From: Mycobacterium aquaticum
GTDB taxonomy: Bacteria > Actinomycetota > Actinomycetes > Mycobacteriales > Mycobacteriaceae
NCBI RefSeq assembly: GCF_002086485.1
Contig: NZ_MVHF01000054.1
Location: 1-54,323 of the forward strand
Direction: 5' to 3'
DNA length: 54,323 nucleotides
Position numbers and translations under genes: made by a program. Below are positions 1 through 6,741 of the stretch, piece by piece. Each line of letters starts with the position of its first letter. The first letter of the stretch is position 1. Under the pieces are notes generated by a model. That model did not search any database and was not told the origin of the DNA. It worked only from the letters and a program-made list of their open reading frames with translations.

Positions 1-25
1 GTGGAGCTAAGGGGATTCGAACCCC
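1..25. other. attL: attL core (left copy of 25-bp att repeat)
   Basis: The first 25 bases are repeated perfectly as the last 25 bases of the window (54299-54323). Read on the minus strand they give a T-stem/loop (GGGG-TTCGAAT-CCCC) followed by the acceptor 3' strand TAGCTCC and discriminator A, i.e. the 3' half of a tRNA. The tRNA 3' end faces left, so the intact host tRNA should continue to the right of 54323 and this left copy is the displaced fragment. The acceptor strand has U at position 70, which would pair as G3-U70, the alanine identity element of tRNA-Ala and tmRNA. Confidence 0.93.
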
Positions 26-109
26 AAAACGACATGCGAGTACACCCTCTCACCTGCTATTTCGCCGCTCCCCACCGACAGACACCAAGGCAAAACGCCA
101 GGTGGCAAT

Positions 110-140
110 TGGTGCTTGATGACCACGTCATCAAGCACCA
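110..140. repeat. Perfect 13-bp inverted repeat beside attL
   Basis: TGGTGCTTGATGA and its exact complement are separated by CCACG. There is no T-run on either side, so it is not a classical intrinsic terminator. It lies between attL and the first plus-strand gene. It could be an operator, an integrase/excisionase arm structure, or an insulating hairpin; the sequence does not decide. Confidence 0.6.
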
Positions 141-153
141 GACCGCAGCCGTT

Positions 154-167
154 TGACAGCTCTGTCA
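154..167. promoter_or_regulatory. Palindrome TGACAG-CT-CTGTCA upstream of first moron gene
   Basis: A perfect 6+2+6 palindrome lies 33 bp before the ATG at 201. Its left arm is part of TTTGACA, a good -35 hexamer, but no convincing -10 box follows at normal spacing. The half-site CTGTCA also occurs at 51051 and 51087 in the immunity region, overlapping or next to -35 boxes, so a shared regulator is possible but unproven. Confidence 0.3.
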
Positions 168-200
168 CACCAACCGCCCAGGTGGCAGTACGATCCGGCC

Positions 201-587
201 ATGCCTGCGCAGCATATTTGCCCACGGTGCGGACACGAAGACCGCTGCGAGTACGGAAGCTGGGCGGACCGACACCCGGTCCTCTCGACCATCGCTGGCC
301 TGTTCACGATCACGCTGATGTCGATGATGTTCAGCGTCTACCCGGTAGCCGCGATCACGATGACAGCATTCGCCGGGGCATGGATGGGGGTGCGGTTGTT
401 CCTCCGGGAGCGGCAGCGCCGCGCCGGCCTGGTCGCCCGCGCCGACTGGGAGCACGCCGCGATGATGGCGCGGCCCGCACCACCGGTCCAGCCCATGCAC
501 GTGCCGACGAACCCGCCGACGATGCCGCCGCGGCACGTCATGAACATCTGGCCGACGTCCCGGATCCAGACCGGACAGCAGCGATGA
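201..587 (+). CDS. Small zinc-ribbon membrane protein
   Basis: A 128-aa protein starting with a CPRC-type zinc-binding motif (Cys at about residues 7 and 10, with a later Cys at 16), followed by two short adjoining hydrophobic segments (about residues 28-65) and a Pro/Met-rich basic tail. This is the layout of a small membrane protein with a cytoplasmic zinc finger. The ATG at 201 is chosen; an in-frame TTG at 153 would add 16 residues (including PPRWQYDP), and neither start has a clear Shine-Dalgarno. The stop overlaps the next ATG (ATGA), so the two genes are probably co-translated. Its position between attL and the end of the late operon suggests a gene expressed in the lysogen. Function unknown. 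Confidence 0.7.
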   Translation: MPAQHICPRCGHEDRCEYGSWADRHPVLSTIAGLFTITLMSMMFSVYPVAAITMTAFAGAWMGVRLFLRERQRRAGLVARADWEHAAMMARPAPPVQPMHVPTNPPTMPPRHVMNIWPTSRIQTGQQR

Positions 588-835
588 AGCGGCTACTGGC
601 GGCGGTCTTCGGCGCCGCTGCGATCGGCACACTCGGCGCCGCGCCGGCACAAGCCGACCCCGGCCCGGGCCCCGGCATGTGCCAATACCTCGGCGCCAAC
701 TACAACACCTACTACCCGTGCACCGAGTACCAGCCGTGGCTGCCCTATGGGACAGGCGACAACCCGCCCTACGGCAGCCAGCTGCCGGCGTCGCAGTGCA
801 CCGGCATCAACATCCACAACGTCGGCTGCTCATAG
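584..835 (+). CDS. Small secreted cysteine-containing protein
   Basis: An 83-aa protein with a textbook signal peptide: MKR start, a hydrophobic Leu/Ala core, and an Ala-X-Ala cleavage site (AQA-DP) near residue 24. The mature part is about 59 residues, rich in Pro, Gly and Tyr, with four cysteines suited to two disulfides. The style matches the many small secreted proteins of mycobacterial genomes. It overlaps the upstream membrane gene by ATGA. As a plus-strand gene beside attL, opposite the late operon, it is a good candidate for a lysogenic-conversion gene. Its exact role is unknown. Confidence 0.75.
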   Translation: MKRLLAAVFGAAAIGTLGAAPAQADPGPGPGMCQYLGANYNTYYPCTEYQPWLPYGTGDNPPYGSQLPASQCTGINIHNVGCS

Positions 836-874
836 CAGGGGAACCGTTCATTCCCCTGCTGCGTCTTATCGTGC

Positions 875-1019
875 ATGCGGACTATCGAGGTGACCGACGC
901 GGAGCTGCGCCTGTTGGCGGTGTATCGGCGGGCGTGTGTTGAGGATGGGCGGGCCCGTGGCATCGAGTGCGGCGATGGACCGGCTCCTCGATGAGCGCCT
1001 AGCTGCTGTAGCAACGTAG
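875..1019 (+). pseudogene. Probably frameshifted small helical protein
   Basis: ATG at 875 opens a reading frame whose start (MRTIEVTDAELRLLAVYRR) looks like a genuine small phage protein, but it runs into an unconvincing Gly/Pro tail and stops at 994. From about 945 the next frame gives a coherent ending (PVASSAAMDRLLDERLAAV) that stops at 1019, just before the next ribosome-binding site. Removing one G from the run gggcgggccc near 948-955 would join both halves into one 47-residue protein. I infer a single-base insertion, or an assembly error. If not, the 39-aa ORF 875-994 is the product. Confidence 0.45.
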
Positions 1020-1032
1020 GAGGATGGGTCAT

Positions 1033-1194
1033 ATGAACTGCATGATCTGCGATCTGTATGCGGTGATCGACAGTCACGGTGACATCAGCTCAGACTTCGT
1101 CGCCGAGCTGGTTACGGTGCTGCCACCGCGCGGACACGCCTTCCACAAACTGGGCATCGCCGAGCAGCACTACGTGTCGCGGCTCGGGGCTTGA
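1033..1194 (+). CDS. Small CxxC protein, unknown function
   Basis: A 53-aa product beginning MNCMICDLYA, with one CxxC pair close to the N-terminus and a short His-containing tail. The start is well supported by a strong Shine-Dalgarno (AGGAGG at 1019-1024, 8-9 nt before the ATG). It is the last plus-strand gene of the left cluster and is followed by the late-operon terminator. A single CxxC without a second pair cannot make a full zinc site in the monomer, so dimerisation or redox use is possible. Family not recognised. Confidence 0.7.
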   Translation: MNCMICDLYAVIDSHGDISSDFVAELVTVLPPRGHAFHKLGIAEQHYVSRLGA

Positions 1195-1202
1195 TGCAAC
1201 GA

Positions 1203-1240
1203 CGAAAAGAGCCGCCCCCGACCGAAGTCGGGGGCGGCTC
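1203..1240 (-). terminator. Intrinsic terminator of the late operon
   Basis: A 13-bp perfect stem GAGCCGCCCCCGA / TCGGGGGCGGCTC (1209-1221 with 1228-1240) with a 6-nt loop. On the minus strand it is followed by a TCTTTTCGTC tract. It sits 55 bp past the last minus-strand gene (1295-1390) and should end the long late transcript. On the plus strand no T-run follows. Confidence 0.88.
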
Positions 1241-1294
1241 GATGCCCTTGGAGTGGCGTGGGTGAGAGTATCGCTCGGCTACGACAAGCCAGCG

Positions 1295-1390
1295 CTACAT
1301 CATGAGCACGGCGGTCATCAGCACGGCGCACATGCCGACTACCACTGCGAGGTAGATCGCGCGGTGCACCTCCAGCTGGGGATCGGTCAC
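1295..1390 (-). CDS. 31-aa single-TM peptide in lysis cassette
   Basis: GTG start at 1390 overlaps the stop of the upstream gene (GTGA). The product begins MTDPQLEVHR and the remainder is one hydrophobic helix (AIYLAVVVGMCAVLMTAVLM). It is the final gene before the late terminator. Position and topology fit a small holin, antiholin or spanin-like helper. No family recognised; the coding call rests on the overlap, the membrane helix and the clean fit between neighbouring gene and terminator. Confidence 0.65.
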   Translation of the reverse strand: MTDPQLEVHRAIYLAVVVGMCAVLMTAVLMM

Positions 1391-1896
1391 AGCGGGTCCG
1401 CGCCCGGGTGCTCGCGGCGGATGAACGCATTCAGCCGACGCACCAGATCGGTATGCTCCTGTTTGATCTGGCGGTCCTCGCCCCGCAGGCTCCCAACATC
1501 GTCTCGGATACCGCTGATGTCCTGGCCGTGGTCGATCTGACGTTCCCGCATCTCGGCCTGTCGTCGGTTCAGTTCATCGAGCTTCTCATCGGTCCGCTTC
1601 TGCGCAGCCTCCCTGCTCGCCCGCTCAGCCTTCTGCGCGGCTTCCATGCGGTCCAACTGGTCACGCAGGTTCTCTTCCTCGGGATGGTCGTTGTTCACCT
1701 GACGCTTCACGGCTTTGACGTCGGCACCCACCTTGTCGATCTGCGAGCGGGTCGATCGGTGCTCGGTCCAGATCCAGAAGGCGATGACCGCGACGAGGCC
1801 GATGATGCCCCAGGTGGCCAGCTCCCACGGATTGTGCGCCAACTCGGGAAGCTCGGGCACCGTGGCCGCGTCCGGACGGATGATCATCATGATCAT
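1387..1896 (-). CDS. DUF2746-like membrane protein with coiled coil
   Basis: A 169-aa protein with one TM helix near residues 27-45 (WGIIGLVAVIAFWIW), then a long charged coiled coil (about 50-160) rich in Glu/Arg/Gln heptads. This architecture, including a PEEENLRDQLDR-type segment, matches the DUF2746 family found downstream of lysins in mycobacteriophages, often treated as holin-associated membrane proteins. The start is the first ATG of a cluster (MIMMII); it overlaps the stop of the 32-aa peptide upstream (ATGA), so translation is coupled. Probably acts in lysis timing or membrane disruption; function inferred from position. Confidence 0.8.
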   Translation of the reverse strand: MIMMIIRPDAATVPELPELAHNPWELATWGIIGLVAVIAFWIWTEHRSTRSQIDKVGADVKAVKRQVNNDHPEEENLRDQLDRMEAAQKAERASREAAQKRTDEKLDELNRRQAEMRERQIDHGQDISGIRDDVGSLRGEDRQIKQEHTDLVRRLNAFIRREHPGADPL

Positions 1897-1991
1897 CGGC
1901 GCCACCGTGGTGTCCGCCAGTACTGGATCCACGACCAGTGGATGACGGGCCCGACCACGATGCCGGCCAGGAACCCGGCGAGGACGCTCAC
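1893..1991 (-). CDS. 32-aa single-TM peptide
   Basis: GTG start at 1991 overlaps the preceding stop (GTGA), and its own stop overlaps the next ATG (ATGA). The product is one hydrophobic helix (VLAGFLAGIVVGPVIHW) followed by a Trp/Arg-rich basic tail (WIQYWRTPRWRR), i.e. N-out/C-in under the positive-inside rule. A pinholin-like or antiholin role is possible given the lysis location. Confidence 0.65.
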   Translation of the reverse strand: MSVLAGFLAGIVVGPVIHWSWIQYWRTPRWRR

Positions 1992-2146
1992 GCCCCGACT
2001 CCTGGCCTGCACGGCTGGCCTGCGCGGCGCTCGGTGCATTGCACTCCACCAGCCCGGCACGCGGCTCGTGGGCAGTCGCGCTGAATCGGGGCGTTCTTCG
2101 GAGAGTTCGCCGCCGACACACCAGGCGGCGCGGTGATCAGCGTCAT
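1988..2146 (-). CDS. 52-aa cysteine-containing protein in lysis cassette
   Basis: ATG at 2146 overlaps the holin stop as TGATG. The product has four cysteines in its C-terminal half (CPRAAC, VQC, PC) and many Arg/Pro residues, consistent with a small metal-binding protein. It has no membrane segment. Both ends are coupled to neighbours by stop-start overlaps, which supports translation. No known family recognised. Confidence 0.5.
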   Translation of the reverse strand: MTLITAPPGVSAANSPKNAPIQRDCPRAACRAGGVQCTERRAGQPCRPGVGA

Positions 2147-2634
2147 CAGCCCTTGCCGCCCGTCACGGCACGAAGGAGATCCCCGACCGGACCGTTCATC
2201 ACAGCATCTGTCACCTGCGTCCCGCCGGGCAGTAGCGCTGCGGCGCCTTGGATCGCGGCGACGCCTTCCGCGACCTTGGCTTGCGCCTGGTCCACGGCGG
2301 CGTTCACTCCGGCCTGCAGTTGTGTGAGCCCGTCGAACGCACTGGTCACGGGGTGCGGCTCCGCTGGCGGTACGGGATCGAATGTGCCGTCTTTCACCTG
2401 GCGGTTGGTGTTCTTCGCAGCCAGTCCGAATCCGAATGCGCTGAGCAGGCCCACGGCGGCAGTGACGAATCCGGTTGCGGCGTTGGCCTGGTCGGTGCTG
2501 ACAATGCCGAACGTTGCCAGCGCCGAGAGCAGCGGGGTGATCAGTGCCAGCCCTGCGTACAGCTTGGCGCGAACACCGGCGTTGGGGTCCGCGGGTCCGA
2601 GAGTGTAGATCTTGGTCTGATCGGTCATGGTCAT
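2146..2634 (-). CDS. Putative holin (two TM segments)
   Basis: A 162-aa protein with an N-terminal soluble stretch (about 1-25), two hydrophobic helices (about 27-47 and 52-72), and a long Ala/Gln/Val C-terminal tail. It directly follows the endolysin with an ATGA overlap, the usual place for an actinophage holin. It would form membrane lesions that release the endolysin. A second in-frame ATG lies two codons downstream (2628), a possible dual start of the holin/antiholin kind. Assignment is by topology and position. Confidence 0.75.
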   Translation of the reverse strand: MTMTDQTKIYTLGPADPNAGVRAKLYAGLALITPLLSALATFGIVSTDQANAATGFVTAAVGLLSAFGFGLAAKNTNRQVKDGTFDPVPPAEPHPVTSAFDGLTQLQAGVNAAVDQAQAKVAEGVAAIQGAAALLPGGTQVTDAVMNGPVGDLLRAVTGGKG

Positions 2635-4103
2635 GCCTTTCCTGGGGTAGCTGCGGTGATCCATTCGGGGTGCGCCGCTTGAATTTCGAGGAGAACGTTG
2701 AGTGCCTGCCGCTTCGCAATGGGGTTGTCGACGTAGCGATTCAGGTCGAAATTCCATACGCCATTGGCCGCAACCCTTGCCAGGTCGTGGATGGCGTCCA
2801 GATTGCCGATGCGGGCCTGGTCCTCCCAGTACGGCTCGTGGGCGCCATGTGCATCCAGCGCCTGAATCAGCTTGTAGACCGGGATTTTCTCTTCACCGGG
2901 TTTGGCGTAGATGGACCATGAATGGACTTCGAGCATGAGCAATTCCTCCAATTCGTCGACGGGTTCGGTTGGGGCGGTGAGGGTCAGCAGTTGGTCGCCC
3001 AGGGCCAGGGCGCGGTTGTAGCGGGTCCGGCGCTGGTCGATGCCATTCGTGCCGCCGTTGATGGCGGCCGTGACCGCCGCGAAGCCGCGGTAGTCACCCC
3101 ACCGCGCGTTCTCGCCGGCGTCGACGAGTGCGTTCATCGGCCGCTGCACCGTCCAGTACCAGGCGGCGCCGACACCGGCCCAGCGGAGATCCGCGAGCTC
3201 GGTCGGGCGGTCGACGAAATACGTTGGCGACGAAACCAATCCACGGTCGAACGCCCACCGGGAGAAGTCTGTGTAGTTGGCGCGCCCGGTGATCTGTATC
3301 CACGTGCGGCCCTTGAACCGGCGACCATCACCCGGTTGGGTATTGCCCAGGTCCCTGCGGCCTTCGTAGGCATCACCCGATGCGTACTCCTCCGTGGCGT
3401 TGAAATTGGCTGACTCATGCCCGGTGTTGGCGATGAAGGCCGCACTGCGGGGCGGCGTCGTGCATTCGGCCTGTCGCAGCCCGTCGGACATCGTGGTCAG
3501 GATCTGTGCGGCCCGATCGGGGGTGAGCCCGGTGGCGCGGGCGAGCACGTCGACCGCAGCGGGACTGCCCGGCCCGGTGGGCGCGTCTTCCAGTTTCGCG
3601 TCGAGGTACCAGAAGTCGTGGAACAGTAGTTCATTCCAGGCGCGGGCGCCGTCGTAGAGGGAGACGCCGACGCCGTTGACGTTGCCGTGTGATTCCCAGT
3701 CGACGCCACGGTCGGACATCTTCACCGGCCCGCCGGGAATGTCCATCGTCATCAGCGTGCACGCGGTGTGCGAGTACTCCCCACCGCCACCGTGCATGAG
3801 GCCGACGAGCATCACCGGCTTGAACGGCAACGCGGCCGGACCACCCGGCGGCATCCGTTTGAATCCGAGGTCGTAGACGATCTTGTGATCCAGCCGGAAC
3901 GATTCCGTTGAGCCGTAACGGTTTCCGGGCCAGTCCGACCGACCGCCGTACCACGCGGCGGTCTGCAGCACCAGCCCGGAGCAGTCAGTCGAGTCCCGCG
4001 GGTCGAGGGTGAAAGCGCCGCCGTAGGCGTACGGCAGGCCAGCTCGGGCCCGGGCGCGATCGTGGACCTCCTGCGCCCGCTGGCGGGTCACGGTGAAGGT
4101 CAC
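2631..4103 (-). CDS. lysA: Endolysin (NlpC/P60-like peptidase + GH19 muramidase-like)
   Basis: A 490-aa endolysin. Residues about 10-165 resemble an NlpC/P60-type cysteine peptidase: DCSGLV with the nucleophile Cys41, and a later YSH with His112. Residues about 185-370 resemble a GH19 chitinase/lysozyme-like domain, with GHES (putative catalytic Glu230) and the conserved FKGRTWIQITGR..Y segment. Residues about 385-490 form an unassigned C-terminal domain, probably for cell-wall binding. This modular layout is typical of mycobacteriophage Lysin A. The GTG start overlaps the preceding stop (GTGA); longer frames upstream are not protein-like. The holin follows by ATGA overlap. No LysB (mycolylarabinogalactan esterase) gene is seen nearby. 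Confidence 0.92.
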   Translation of the reverse strand: MTFTVTRQRAQEVHDRARARAGLPYAYGGAFTLDPRDSTDCSGLVLQTAAWYGGRSDWPGNRYGSTESFRLDHKIVYDLGFKRMPPGGPAALPFKPVMLVGLMHGGGGEYSHTACTLMTMDIPGGPVKMSDRGVDWESHGNVNGVGVSLYDGARAWNELLFHDFWYLDAKLEDAPTGPGSPAAVDVLARATGLTPDRAAQILTTMSDGLRQAECTTPPRSAAFIANTGHESANFNATEEYASGDAYEGRRDLGNTQPGDGRRFKGRTWIQITGRANYTDFSRWAFDRGLVSSPTYFVDRPTELADLRWAGVGAAWYWTVQRPMNALVDAGENARWGDYRGFAAVTAAINGGTNGIDQRRTRYNRALALGDQLLTLTAPTEPVDELEELLMLEVHSWSIYAKPGEEKIPVYKLIQALDAHGAHEPYWEDQARIGNLDAIHDLARVAANGVWNFDLNRYVDNPIAKRQALNVLLEIQAAHPEWITAATPGKA

Positions 4104-4354
4104 TTCTGACCGCCGAGGATGCGCCGGAAGTCGTTGATGAACTGGGCTGGGAGCGCAGCGATGAGGCCAGTTACGTCGGCGACCCCGTTGAGCAGCTTGT
4201 TGTCCCACTCCCCGGGGATGGCGTCGGTGAGCTTGCCGAGGGCCCAGTAGAAAGCGCCCTCAGCTTCAGCGCGATTCTTCGGGTCCTTGGCCCACTCGAC
4301 GGCCGCAGCAACGATGGCGCGGCCGAGCGGCTTCCAGATCAGGCGTGTGAGCAC
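4100..4354 (-). CDS. 84-aa protein preceding endolysin
   Basis: A small helical protein (MLTRLIWKPLGRAIVAAAVEW start) with no clear TM helix beyond a mildly hydrophobic N-terminal segment. Its stop overlaps the endolysin GTG (GTGA). It has an upstream hairpin at 4382-4401. It is probably part of the lysis module. Family not recognised. Confidence 0.7.
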   Translation of the reverse strand: MLTRLIWKPLGRAIVAAAVEWAKDPKNRAEAEGAFYWALGKLTDAIPGEWDNKLLNGVADVTGLIAALPAQFINDFRRILGGQK

Positions 4355-4381
4355 GGCGTTCCTTCCGGTAGAGATGACGAA

Positions 4382-4401
4382 GGCCGCGCGATTGCGCGGC
4401 C
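4382..4401 (-). terminator. GC-rich hairpin before lysis cassette
   Basis: GGCCGCGC / GCGCGGCC stem of 8 bp with a 4-nt loop in the only gap (4355-4425) between tail and lysis genes. On the minus strand it is followed by TTCGTCATC, a weak T-tract, so it may attenuate rather than stop transcription into the lysis genes. Confidence 0.4.
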
Positions 4402-4425
4402 ACTTGTCAAGCGAGTGTGGATAGT

Positions 4426-4551
4426 TCAGGAGAAGTCGGAGCCGAAGTCTTGGTCGAGGATCGGGATGGGCCAGCCGCAGACGAATGCGTAGGCAATGGC
4501 GGCTGCGAGGGTGAGTCCAGCGGCGGTGCCGATGGTGATGGCTCGGATCAC
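4426..4551 (-). CDS. 41-aa single-TM peptide
   Basis: GTG start at 4551 overlaps the stop of the structural gene upstream (GTGA). The product starts MIRAITIG and has one hydrophobic helix (GLTLAAAIAYAFVCGW, about residues 11-27), then an acidic tail (LDQDFGSDFS). It is one of several single-helix micro-proteins in this prophage. Function unknown. Confidence 0.6.
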   Translation of the reverse strand: MIRAITIGTAAGLTLAAAIAYAFVCGWPIPILDQDFGSDFS

Positions 4552-4979
4552 GCCAGCGTCAGGACGGGTGAGGGGCTGCCATCACTGTCGATGGTCAGTG
4601 TGTTGCCGGCGGTGGCGGTGACGTCGGCCGGGGTCGAGTCGAGCAGCACGTAGGCCAGGACGTTGCCACTGACCTCGTAGAGGACGGCCCAGCGTGCGGT
4701 GATGCCGGAGCCGCTGGCGGTCCACACCGGGTTGCTCGCGAAAACGACCGTGACGCTGGTGGTTCCAGACAGCACCAGGCTGACAGCGATGCCGCCGGTG
4801 GTGTAGCCGTTGGCGTTCGTCACCTCGTTGGTGACGCCTGCCCAGGTGGTCGAGCCAGCGCCGATGTTGGAGCTGGAGGTGACCAGCGCGACTTTGAAGC
4901 TGTCGCTGTCCAGGTCGAAAGTACCGTTGAGAAGGTTGGTGCGGGCCGTGTTGGTGAGGGTCCATGTTCCTGCAGCCAT
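4548..4979 (-). CDS. Small beta-rich structural protein (minor tail or decoration)
   Basis: A 143-aa protein rich in Thr, Ser, Val and Gly, with an N-terminal TWTLTNTARTNLLNGTFDL segment and alternating beta-strand patterning throughout. Such proteins are commonly found among the distal tail genes of actinophages. It follows the glycine-rich tail protein and precedes the lysis cassette. The ATG has an AAGGAAC-type ribosome-binding site. No enzymatic motif is visible; a virion component is the best guess. Confidence 0.7.
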   Translation of the reverse strand: MAAGTWTLTNTARTNLLNGTFDLDSDSFKVALVTSSSNIGAGSTTWAGVTNEVTNANGYTTGGIAVSLVLSGTTSVTVVFASNPVWTASGSGITARWAVLYEVSGNVLAYVLLDSTPADVTATAGNTLTIDSDGSPSPVLTLA

Positions 4980-5019
4980 GAGTTATGTTCCTTTCAATTA
5001 GGTTATGGGACTGGGAAAT

Positions 5020-6741
5020 TCAGACCCACTCGATGAGGGTGTATCCGCTTGCACCGGTTCCTCCGGTGCCGCCAGAACCGAGCGAGTTGGCGCCGCCGCC
5101 ACCACCGCCACCACCGCCGTAGAGACCGCCGCCACCGCCGTTGGCGCCGTTGCCTGCGAAGGTGTTCGCGTTGCCACCGCCACCACCGGCACCGCCGTTG
5201 CCAGCCGCAGCGTTTGACGGTGTACCGCCGGGGTTGCCGCCCGACGAGCCGGTCACCGTCGCCGAGTCGCCGCCCTTGCCAGGGCTGGAAAGCTCGGTAG
5301 CGCCGCCACCGCCGCCAGCGCCCGCACCGTTGCTGTTGGTCGTTCCCGCGGTGCTGCTGTTGCCACCCGCGGTGCCATTGCGGCCGACGATGGTGACGCC
5401 CGACGCGGACGCGGTACCGCCTGCGCCACCGGTAGCGGTGCCAGTACCGGACAGGCTCTGGCCCACGGCGCCGCCGCCGGCAGTGATGGTGGTCGAACCG
5501 GATGAGAAGACGGAGTTTTGGCCGTTGGCCCCGGCGACACCGAGACCGCGGGTTGTCGAATAGGTGGACCCGAGACTGGCCGCCGGGACGAAGACCCGTT
5601 CGACCTTCGCGCCGCCGCCACCGCCGCCACCACCTGCTGCGTTGCCGGCGTTGGCCAGGCCGCCATTGCCACCCGACCCACCTGCGCCGATCAGCGTCAC
5701 CCAGCATCCCGAACTATTGGCTGGGACGGACTGGTTCGTGCGGTTGGTGTTCTCTTCGTTGAACGGAGTGAAGTTGGTGACCGTGGGCTGGCCGCCGGTG
5801 ATGGAGAGTGTTGGCCCGGTCGGGGTGATGGCCTTGTTGTCGGTCGCGGTGACGATGGGTTGGCCGCCGGTGAGCGTCAGCGCCGCGCTGGCCGGAGTCG
5901 CGACCTTGATGTCGGTGGCGGTCACTGCAGGCTGTCCGCCCGTCACGACCAGCGGAACTGTTGTGGGCGCGGCCACCTTGTGGTCGCTGACCGCGATACC
6001 GGGCTGGCCACCGGTGACGGTGAGTGCCGCGGCGCCAGGCCGCAGTGTCACGCCAAGTGCGGGATGCGAACCGACGATCGTCAAGGCGGCACCGGTCGGT
6101 GTGACAACAACGGGTGTTCGCACCGCCGGTGCGCCCCCGCCGATTCCAAGCGATGCCCCGCCAGGTGCGACGGTGATCCCGACCGCGATGACCGGCTGCC
6201 CACCGGTGAGCGACAGCACTCCAGGCGTCGGGCTCACAACCTTGTGGTCCGAGGCTGTAACGACCGGTGCGCCGCCAGACAGCGCGAGGGGCGCCGAAGT
6301 CGGGGCGATCAACCGGTGCGCAGTGGACGCGACGGCCGGGCTGCCGCCGGTGAGGGCCACGACAGCGCCGGACGGCTGAATCACCTTGTGGTCGCTGAGG
6401 GTTACCGCCGGCTGCCCGCCAGTAACCATGAGCCCGGCCGCGGCCGGGCGCAACGTCACACCCAACGCAGGGTGTGAACCGATCAGCGACAACACCACCC
6501 CGGTCGGGGTGATCACCTTGTTCTGGCTGACGCCTACCGTCGGGGTGCTGCCGGTGAGGGTCAGGCTGGCCGGGCTCGGTGTGACCAGCTTGTGGTTGGC
6601 CACCGTCACCACCGGTTGGCCGCCGGTGAGCGTCAGCGCGGCAGCGGCTGGTTGCGCGGTGACCGTGATCTCGGCCCACCAGCCAGGGACCTCGGAGGCG
6701 GTCAGGGTGTCGATGTCACCCGGGAGCCAACCGACGGGCAT
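5020..6741 (-). CDS. Minor tail protein with beta-repeats and glycine-rich C-terminus
   Basis: 573 aa in two parts. Residues about 25-320 hold around 13 degenerate copies of a 21-25-residue unit of the form A-x-L-x-L-T-G-G-Q-P-x-V-T, often ending D-x-K, probably a repetitive beta structure (some units read IGSHPALGV or GGAPAV). Residues about 345-573 are a glycine-rich receptor-binding-like region with GGGGGGGG tracts, Asn/Ser/Thr insertions and a terminal GYTLIEWV. A similar Gly-rich end closes the 7083-9740 protein. These are likely tail-tip or fibre proteins contacting the cell. The start overlaps the previous stop (TGATG). The Gly-rich end resembles PE_PGRS composition but has no PE domain. 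Confidence 0.85.
   Translation of the reverse strand: MPVGWLPGDIDTLTASEVPGWWAEITVTAQPAAAALTLTGGQPVVTVANHKLVTPSPASLTLTGSTPTVGVSQNKVITPTGVVLSLIGSHPALGVTLRPAAAGLMVTGGQPAVTLSDHKVIQPSGAVVALTGGSPAVASTAHRLIAPTSAPLALSGGAPVVTASDHKVVSPTPGVLSLTGGQPVIAVGITVAPGGASLGIGGGAPAVRTPVVVTPTGAALTIVGSHPALGVTLRPGAAALTVTGGQPGIAVSDHKVAAPTTVPLVVTGGQPAVTATDIKVATPASAALTLTGGQPIVTATDNKAITPTGPTLSITGGQPTVTNFTPFNEENTNRTNQSVPANSSGCWVTLIGAGGSGGNGGLANAGNAAGGGGGGGGAKVERVFVPAASLGSTYSTTRGLGVAGANGQNSVFSSGSTTITAGGGAVGQSLSGTGTATGGAGGTASASGVTIVGRNGTAGGNSSTAGTTNSNGAGAGGGGGATELSSPGKGGDSATVTGSSGGNPGGTPSNAAAGNGGAGGGGGNANTFAGNGANGGGGGLYGGGGGGGGGANSLGSGGTGGTGASGYTLIEWV

Noticed and set aside
7..225. Minus-strand frame across attL
   Set aside because: It crosses the att core and has no start signal or family features.
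116..835. A 239-residue plus-strand frame covering the left moron genes
   Set aside because: Its first 156 residues have non-protein composition and overlap the zinc-ribbon gene. Only the end, from ATG 584, is a convincing secreted protein.
1203..1240. The strong hairpin as an attP arm or operator
   Set aside because: The stem, short loop and T-tract on the minus strand, right after the last late gene, are fully explained by termination.
5041..5700. Repeats that could suggest a CRISPR array or PE_PGRS gene
   Set aside because: They are codon-level Gly/Ser repeats in one reading frame, without constant spacers. No PE domain is present; the context is a tail operon.
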